From Rhodotorula mucilaginosa (lineage: Eukaryota > Basidiomycota > Microbotryomycetes > Sporidiobolales > Sporidiobolaceae), in the NCBI GenBank assembly GCA_034406715.1, contig CP137877.1, positions 620,001 through 684,000 on the forward strand: DNA of 64,000 bases, given 5' to 3'. Shown here piece by piece: positions 56,926 to 64,000 of this stretch (its first letter is position 1; each line of letters opens with the position of its first letter). The translations under genes were made by a program, and so were the position numbers. The notes under the pieces are model-generated. The model was given only the letters and a program-made list of their open reading frames with translations. It was not told where the DNA came from and did no database searches.

Positions 56926-59900
56926 ATGGCGGACGCGACCCTCTCTTCGTCGACCGCGTCCGATCAAGTGTACGTACACGCAGGGACGCTGCCGTCTTTT
57001 GCGAGCTCGTTCAGATCAGAAGATTACGACAGACCCCCCGCCGGGATCGCCCAGGCCGATTGGGCTCGGTTCGCGAGAAGGGGACGCAACAGCACTCGGG
57101 ATGAGGAGGAGGACAGTAGCTCGCTACAGCGGGGCGGGGACGACTCGCTCGAGTACGAGTATGCGAGGGCACGGTCGGGTCGCGGCACTGCATCTCCTGC
57201 CTCGACCACGAACACGACGACTGCTCCTGCCGACAATCGCCGGACGGCTCCCATCTCGCTCGACTCGTCCACCGCGACCGACTCCGAAGCAGCAAACACC
57301 TTTGACGACAGCGCCACCGATGCAGGGGACCGTACCGAGACCACTGCCGCGCACCCTCATCAGCTCCGATCGGCTGTTCTCGACTTGTCCTCCTCGGCGG
57401 CGGGAGGAGGAGTTTCTTCCCGAGGGGACGACTCGTCCAGCTTTGCGAACGTCTATGGCGGCGGTGGTGGTGGGCTCCGACAGGCGACCCGGGACTCCTC
57501 GAAGGGCGGAGGCGGCGCAATGACTCTGCGAGAACAGGAAAAGGTGCGCAAAGGGTCGAGCCGTTTTGAGAATCTGGACAGACAAGGCTGACCCGTTCTT
57601 CCAAAACCACCCAGGTCATCGACGAGCTGAAAAAGGACAACTTTTCGCTCAAGCTCAAACTCCATTTCTACGAACAACGGCTCGAAAAGATGGCCCCGTC
57701 GTCGGTCGAGCAGGCCCTCCGCGAAAACATCCAACTCAAAGTCGAGTTTCAGACTCTGCGGACCGAACTCAAGCGGTACAAGAAGCTGTTGTTGGAGGGC
57801 GACAAGGCGATTCAGGCTTTGACGGCCGAACGGGATCAGTTCCTGGCGGCGGGTTCGGGTTCGGGCAGGCGGGGTGGTTCGGCGGCCGCGCAATCTGCGA
57901 GGGAAAAAGAACTCGAGCGGAGGTTGTTGGAGCAGGAGGAGCAAAGGGAGCAGTGGGAACGCAAGGCGCGCGAGTTGCACAGCCTCAACAAGCAGTTGCG
58001 AGCTGACGGCGCATCCACCGAGGTGAGTGTCCGGGGGGGCTTGCGGTCTTGATCTCGAGGTGACGTTCCGTGATCTCACTCCCTCGCCGTTGCACACAGG
58101 ACCTTCGACGCCAGTTGGCCGACACGGAAGAGGAAGCCGACTTGTTGAAGCGCCAACTCGACGATGCACACGACGAGCTGGACGAGGTCAAGCGCGAAGC
58201 GGCCGAGATGAGAGCCGAATTGGCGGATCAGGTCGATCGGAGTGGGGTTACGGAGGGGAGGAGCGTTGGGTTGGTCAGGAGGGAGGTGGAAAAACTCGAG
58301 CAGGTGCGGTTGTATTGCCTCTCTGGAGTTCTTGGACCACGCCCCGCTGACTGCGTGCAAATCTCTCTCGCAGGACAATGACGCTCTCCGCCATGAGCTC
58401 GAACAAAGGGAACAAGACAGGGAGGCCCTGCTCCGTCAAGTCGAGGAGCTCCGAACGGACCTCGACGTCGTTGCCGACGAGTTGGAACGGGAACGGCTCC
58501 AGGGGGCGCGAACTGCAGGCGGTTCTCAACTCGAAAAAGTGGGCTCGCCGTTCCTTCTCTTCTTCTGCAATCGTTGCTCATCGAACTCGAGCCTTTTGTT
58601 CCCCAGGAACTCGACGCCCACCGCGACCGCGCCACGTCCCTCGCGCTCGAACTCGAAGACGTCAAGACCGCCCTCGATGCCAAGGAGCGCGAGATCGAAG
58701 AGTTGTTGGCGGACTTGGACGAACGGGACCAGGTGCAGAGGGAGGAGGTGCAGAGAGTGGCGGAGGAGTGGAGGGAGGAGGTGGAGGAGGCGAAGGACCG
58801 GGAGCGCGAGGCGAGGCAGGTGCGTTTCTGTCTGACTTGTGGTATTCCTCCTTTGGTGTTTCGCTCTCGGCTGACCGCTTGAGCCTCCGGTACAGCTGCT
58901 CGACGAGAAGGAGGCAGACGTCGAAGGACTGGCGGACAAGGTCGAAGAGTTGGCGCGTCGCTTGGCAGAAAAGGAAGCAGACCTCGAAGCCGAGCAAGCC
59001 GAATCGGCAGCGCTCACTCACGACCTCAAGAAGGTGGGTCTTGCGGGTAACTCTGAGGGTGTCGTCTTGGCCCCTGCTGATCACAAGGGACTGCCGCAGC
59101 TCGGCACGCAGATCTTTCATCTCGAGGAGGAGGCGGACGAGAAAGATCGTGAACTCGAGGATCTCCGTCGTGAGCTCGAGGCGGTCGACAAGGAACTCGA
59201 GAACAAGAGCGAAGTGCATGAGCAGGTGGTGGCTGCGCTCAAGCAGGTGCGCGCTTTTGGCTGGGTACATTCTGTCTGCTGTCTGCTTCGTTGACCACTC
59301 GACACCCTCCGCAGAAACTCGCCGACTCCAAGACCCACATCTCTGACCTCACCCTCCAGCACGAGTCGTCGACGACCGAACTCGCCTTCTTGCGTTCCAA
59401 GGTCGAAGAGCTCACGGAAGCGCACTCTCGCCTCGAGAAGCAATCGACGCTCGGCTCGTCCGAGAAGGACCGCTTGGTCCGCGAAGCCGACGAGATCATG
59501 CGTGCCCTCCGCAAGGAAGAGGACGAGCGCGAGACGGTCGAGGCGCAGCTCGATCAGGTGCGGAACGAAGTGCGCCGCTTGCAAGGGATCGCGCAGGATC
59601 GCGAGCGCGACGTCGCCGATTTGCAGCGGGCCTTGACTGGCCTCGAGGCTCAGGGGGCTGACGTCTCTTCGGACAAGATTGCGCTCGAGCTGGAAGTGGA
59701 GAGGGTCAGGCGGGACTTGGCGCGGGCGCAAGAGGCCGAGGCGAGGAACCGGAACGAGTTGGAGGGCCGGATTGCCGACGTGCGCGAGAAGGATCTCCGC
59801 TTGGCGAATATGGTGCGTGTTGGCTGTGCTCACTCTCGGGTGGTTCTCGTTTGACTGACGTTCGTGCTCGCACAGGCCTCGGAGAACAAGGAATTGTCGG

Positions 59901-61210
59901 CGCAGCTTGCGGCAGTGCGGCAGGCTCACATTGCCCTTTCCGACAAGCACGAAGAGACGACCAAGGTGGGTTTGCCTTGCTGTGCTGGGTCGCTATCGTG
60001 CTGACGATTCCTACGCGCGACAGGCTCTCCGCGAGACGCAGCAAGAGCTCAACTCGGCTCGGGATCGCTTGCGTGCAGTCGAGAGTCAACTCTCGACGGA
60101 TCAGCGCGCCGTCTCTCGCACAGAGAATCAGTTCCGGGACCAGCTCAACGAGCGCAACACGCTGCTTTTGACGGTGTATCAAGCCGTCGACAAGGTGGCC
60201 GGTCCAGACAAGGTGGGTCGTCGGCTGACTATTCCAGTAAGGTCGATTCCTGACTTCTGTGAACCCCGCTTTGCAGCGCAAGGCGTCCGCATCGGAACCG
60301 CCCAAGCCCTTTTCGAACTTTCCCATCTTTCACGACCGCCTCCTCGAGCGGCTCAAGGGCATCAATCAACTGCACATGTCGTTCGAGCGACGCACCAAAG
60401 AGCTCGAGGAGCGCTTTGTCGACCAGCTGCAGTGAGTCTCCCCGCGCTGTCTTTCTTTCGGGCTGGGAGTTTGACCTCGCGAGTGAATGCACCCCGCAGA
60501 ACCCTCAAGCGGCAGCAAGAGAGCCGGAACTCGCAGATCGACCGGTTCGAAGCTTCGCTCAAGATGGCGCTCGAGTCGCAGAAGCAGTGGCGGCAGCGAG
60601 TGCAGCAAAAGACGCTCGAGCTCGAGCAGGCCAAGGTGGGCGGGCGTCGGAGCTTTCTTCATGCTGTGGTGATGGAAAGCTGACAGTCTTTTCCCGGCAG
60701 GCCGAAGTCTCTTCGCTGCAGGCCCAGTTACGCCATTCTTCGAATCCCAACGCCTCCCCGGACCCGAACGCAACTAGTCCAGTCCGCCCCGCTTGGGCCG
60801 AAGCGACCACGCAAGCTCGCCTCCGCACCGCCGAAGCCAAAGTCGCCACCCTCGAACGGCGCCTCGCCGCGACGCAGGAACAGCTCCGCGAGGCCGAGAC
60901 GCGCTTGGCCGAACAGCGGACCAAGTATGGAGCTGCCGAGGGCAAGTGGGAAGCGCGCGTGCGCGAGTTGGAGCAGCGGGTGCGCGCGGCCGAGGAAAAA
61001 GTCAAGCGGGAACGGCAGGGCGCCAAGGAGCGCGTCGCCGAACTCGAACAGGATGCGCGGTGAGTGGTCGTGTTTACTCTATCGGCTCGAGTCTTTGGAA
61101 GCTGACTCTTTTTCCGCCCCCTTAGCCGCCTGCGCGACAACATTGCCGATGCGAAACGGCGAGATCACCAGCTCGACGAGGTCTTGCGGCAGGCGCCTCC
61201 GCCACGATGA
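56926..61210 (+). CDS. centrosomin/Mto1-type coiled-coil protein (gamma-tubulin complex recruiter)
   Basis: The N-terminal 200 residues are Ser/Gly/Asp-rich. Then MTLREQEKVIDELKKDNFSL, KLKLHFYEQRLEKMAPSSVE and QALRENIQLKVEFQTLRTEL form the centrosomin N-terminal motif 1. This motif recruits and activates gamma-tubulin complexes in Mto1, Pcp1, Spc110-like and Cnn proteins. About 900 further residues, in some fifteen exons, are nearly continuous coiled coil, broken by short introns that all keep frame as read. The end (RDHQLDEVLRQAPPPR) is short after a basic-acidic coil. It is likely at the spindle pole body or cytoplasmic microtubule-organising sites. No PACT or MASC-type C-terminal motif is recognisable by eye, so which subfamily it belongs to is uncertain. 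Confidence 0.8.
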
Positions 61211-61779
61211 TCCTCCCAAGTTACTCTCCTCGTCGTATGTTCGCAGCCTTTGATCGTCTCTGCCCTGTCTTCGCCTTTCCTCAGTTTCACCAGTTTCAAC
61301 AGCTCCTTTCCCTTGGGTCTCTTGCCATCGTTGCCCTCGATGCCCTTTGGCTTGAATATATCGATTAGCGCAGCCTACCACGTGTACCTCTTGTTGTAAC
61401 AGTCCTCCGATGCGAATGCAGAGTATAGACTCTTTTTGTGCCCGTGCACGGTTCCCTTTCCTCCGCGGACTTGTCAGAGTGAGAGTGCTTGTCTTCCCGG
61501 TCCCTTCTCCTTGGAACCAGCCTCGACCTGGGAGTGAACGCGCCTGTCCGATTGCTATAGACCCCTGAAGCCTCGCCTACCTACCTGCGCTGGTCGCTAT
61601 ACGCCAGAGTCGACTGTCGCTGCTCAACGGTCGTTCAACCTCGGCAGACGACGCGCTCCTTTCTACGCGACAACTGGCTCTGGCGGGCGGGAGACGAGAC
61701 AGAGGTTCATTTGGAGGCCAAAGACGCGTGTCAACGCCAACGGAACGCCCTCCCGCCAGTTTGGGACGCTGTCGGCGAG
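61211..61779. other. intergenic spacer
   Basis: The 3' end of the coiled-coil gene and the promoter of KCH1. No gene is supported. The stretch around 61360-61440 is AT-richer, consistent with a transcript end. Confidence 0.45.
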
Positions 61780-63734
61780 ATGTGCTGTTCTTCGTCGGCG
61801 AAATGGAAACGCGAAGTCGTGCCGGATCACAAGGTGAGCCCGTCTGTATGGGCCCGTAGAAGGGGCTCGTGAGCTGACAGCCCACCGCCCCGCAGTTTGA
61901 CTTTATCGACGTCGACCAGTTCCACAGCCGGACTTGCGGCAGCCGCGCCTCGTTCGCCTGGCTCTGGACGACGTTCATCATCGCGATCGCCGTCTACGTC
62001 GCCGACGTCTACACCCTCGTGGCCTTGCTCGCTTCGAACCGCTGGGCGGGCCAGATCTTGCAGACCCAGGCGACCGAGTCGGATGCCGAGTCGCAAAAGC
62101 ACATCCTCCTCGTGCCCTTCCGGGTGGGTTCGCCTGTTTGTCGGTGGCATTGCTGCAGCTGATTCCTCTTTCGGGTTCGCAGATCGGCAAGTGGATCTTC
62201 TTTGCGTGTATCATCGTCTCCTTCCTGCTGGCGCTATGGGACGCCCGCAAAGCCCGCGCCATCGTCAAAAGCCGCGACATCTCGTACGCGTTCACGAACG
62301 TCATGGCGCACAAGTGAGTTCCGGGTTTTCGCTGCGGGCTCTTACTGTGGCCGAGCTGACTCTTTTCTCTCTCCAGCTGGTACGCTCTCCGGAGCTACAA
62401 CCACCACTGCTTCTTCTCGCAAATCAACAAGTCGAAGAAGCGCAAAGACTCGCTCGCGTTCTTTGTCTTCTTCACGTTCAAGGGTCGGTCCATCGCGAGC
62501 TTGAATCCTTTCTGCGGACCGGGCCAGCTTGGCCTGCGCGGCGGCGTGTATGCGGTTGACGATTGTCTGACTCCGATTTCCCGTTCTCAGGCTGGAAACG
62601 GTTGCTGCTCGCGGATGCGCCTCGCCAAGTCATCAACGCCATCACACTCTACTCTTTCGGTGTGTTTTGATTCACCAAGCATGCCCCAGGTCGACCACAC
62701 GCTGACTGTGAAGGTGAAACCCCCCAGGCGCGAGCCAGAACTGGACGACCGATCTCTCGGCCTACTTTACCGGCTCGGTTTTGAAAGTGACGGCCTTGTC
62801 GACGATGCTCTTCACTGTCGTCATCTTTGCCATCTCGGCCGTGTGTCTGCTCGTCGCCGCCGTCATCTACGTCCCGCTGCTGTGCACGATCCAGGGCAAC
62901 TTGAAAGAGTACTGCTGCCACAAGGTCGACAAGCGGTGCGTCGCGAGTTTTCTATCGACGGTCATATCTGCGTTCACTTGCAGAAGCTGACCCTCTTTAT
63001 ATATCCTCGCGTTTCCGCGATCCCCCTCCCTTGATCGCCCTCCTTGCGAACCGATCCACCCACCACGCAGGATAAGCGAGCTCATGAAGCGCAGGAACCG
63101 CCGCCGCCTCGCGCGCGAAGCCGACATTGCTCGTCGCGAAGCGCGCGGCGACTTTTCGCACCTCAAGGACAAGACAGGCCGGATGGTTCGCGCGCCTCGT
63201 CCGCAACCGACCTTGCCGAGCGTCTCGGACGACTTGTACCTCGATCCGGACCTCCACGACGAAGACGGCGTCGAGGACAAGCAACATGGCTATCCGCCGC
63301 CGCCGCCTTCGATGCTCGTCCGGGACCAGTCGTATGGCGGCGTTTCGGATGACCACGACTCGATCGCCAAGGGCGGTTACTACCCCCACAGGAACGACTC
63401 GGTCACGTCGTTCGATGCTTATCCGCCCTCGTTCTATGGGATGGAACGCACACCGTCGTACCGCACGAACCCGTCCTCGCGCGACCTTGTCGGACCGGGT
63501 GGCGGCGAGTTTTACGTCGATCCGCAACTCGCCGCTTCGTATCCTGGTCAACTGGACTCGTACCATGCGCCGCCTGCTCGACAGGGGCTGTATGAGCGGA
63601 GTCGTGCCGTCAATGAGGAGGGGAGGTACTACACCGAGTCGTCGGAGTACGATCTTGGTGGCGCCGAATCGACGAGGTATCCGTCCGGGCACGATGGCTA
63701 TGGTCGGCACGCGGGCGGCGGGGGATATAGATGA
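61780..63734 (+). CDS. KCH1: Kch1-family low-affinity K+ importer / pheromone-regulated membrane protein
   Basis: Starts MCCSSSAKWKREVVPDHKFD and continues FIDVDQFHSRTCGSRASFAW, LWTTFIIAIAVYVADVYTLV and ALLASNRWAGQILQTQ. Later come IGKWIFFACIIVSFLLALWD, SYAFTNVMAHNWYALRSYNH and FTGSVLKVTALSTMLFTVVI. The last membrane pair is ISAVCLLVAAVIYVPLLCTI, followed by QGNLKEYCCHKVDKRISELM. This is the KCH family pattern (Kch1/Prm6 of yeast, plasma membrane, K+ influx during pheromone or ER-stress calcium signalling). About seven exons. The C-terminal third is cytosolic, rich in Tyr, Asp, Ser and Pro, and probably disordered. This tail is longer than in the yeast protein. Confidence 0.85.
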
Positions 63735-64000
63735 TTTCTGAGCAGGAGATAGAGTGGCCACGAGGGCTGGTCCCTTGTTTGGCTCGTGTAACGGTATTGC
63801 TTTCGAGCTGGCGTCCGGGAGATGAGAACGTTTCCTCTTGGAATGCCTTTTGCGAGGGACACACTTCATGCCTCGCGCAAGGTCTTTCCGTACGTTATGA
63901 AGGCAGTCAGGTGGGCGGAATATCCATACTGTAGCCTTTTTGAGTTGGCGAATCGCGTTAACTTGGTCGCCAACTTGCGCCAACCCGCTCAGCTCTCGTC
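63735..64000. other. 3' flank of KCH1 to window end
   Basis: I see no supported gene in this last stretch; the direct GCGCCAACT-type repeats near the end (TTGGTCGCCAACTTGCGCCAAC) are short. Confidence 0.4.

Noticed and set aside
59117-59950. 277-codon minus-strand frame
   Set aside because: Mirror of the coiled-coil gene; Glu/Lys-rich coils give open Leu/Val/Arg frames on the other strand.
62997-63983. 328-codon minus-strand open frame
   Set aside because: It is antisense to the last exon of KCH1, which continues the membrane-protein frame and its splice pattern.

Overview
The window reads as nuclear DNA of a GC-rich basidiomycete, most likely a red or smut-like yeast of the Pucciniomycotina (Microbotryomycetes, the Rhodotorula group). 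The evidence is high GC, compact genes cut by many 50-100 nt introns (GTGAGT/GTGCGT donors, a CTGAC branch-point just before CAG), and proteins such as fungal NF-YC, Kch1, Cet1-type RNA triphosphatase and a Clp1-like factor. Placement below class level is inference. I saw no rRNA, tRNA, CRISPR, viral element or intact transposon by eye.

Layout. 0.4-6.9 kb: NF-YC/HAP5 (+), a PLAC8 protein (-) and V-ATPase subunit B (-). 8.1-10.4 kb: a type II membrane protein with a GDS...DxxH esterase/acetyltransferase domain (+). 10.7-17.9 kb: three tandem, intron-rich MATH-BTB paralogues (+). 18.5-21.8 kb: a large DXD glycosyltransferase (-). 22.8-23.7 kb: RNA polymerase III subunit RPC11 (-). 23.7-29.2 kb: an accessory stretch with decayed coding remnants, a low-complexity hypothetical protein and an inverted copy of a piece of the next gene. 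29.2-31.9 kb: a sugar transporter (+). 32.6-35.5 kb: two damaged tandem F-box/LRR-like paralogues (-). 35.5-37.0 kb: a single-pass membrane protein (+).

The right part is mostly housekeeping and growth control: CET1 (-), an RPAP3-like R2TP cochaperone subunit (+), a Clp1-like protein (-), a BCH-RhoGAP protein (+), a Pcl-type cyclin (-), a cytochrome P450 (+), a Ser-rich secreted protein (-), a centrosomin/Mto1-type coiled coil (+) and the potassium-channel protein Kch1 (+).

The genes do not form one pathway. Loose themes are transcription and RNA (NF-YC, RPC11, CET1, RPAP3-like), polarity and cell cycle (RhoGAP, Pcl cyclin, Mto1-like) and surface/secretory functions (glycosyltransferase, GDS protein, Kch1, membrane proteins). 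The most distinctive features are the MATH-BTB triplication, the damaged F-box pair next to it in style, and the 270 bp inverted gene-fragment duplication. Exon boundaries were read by eye from splice signals and frame, so small exons and some starts may be off.
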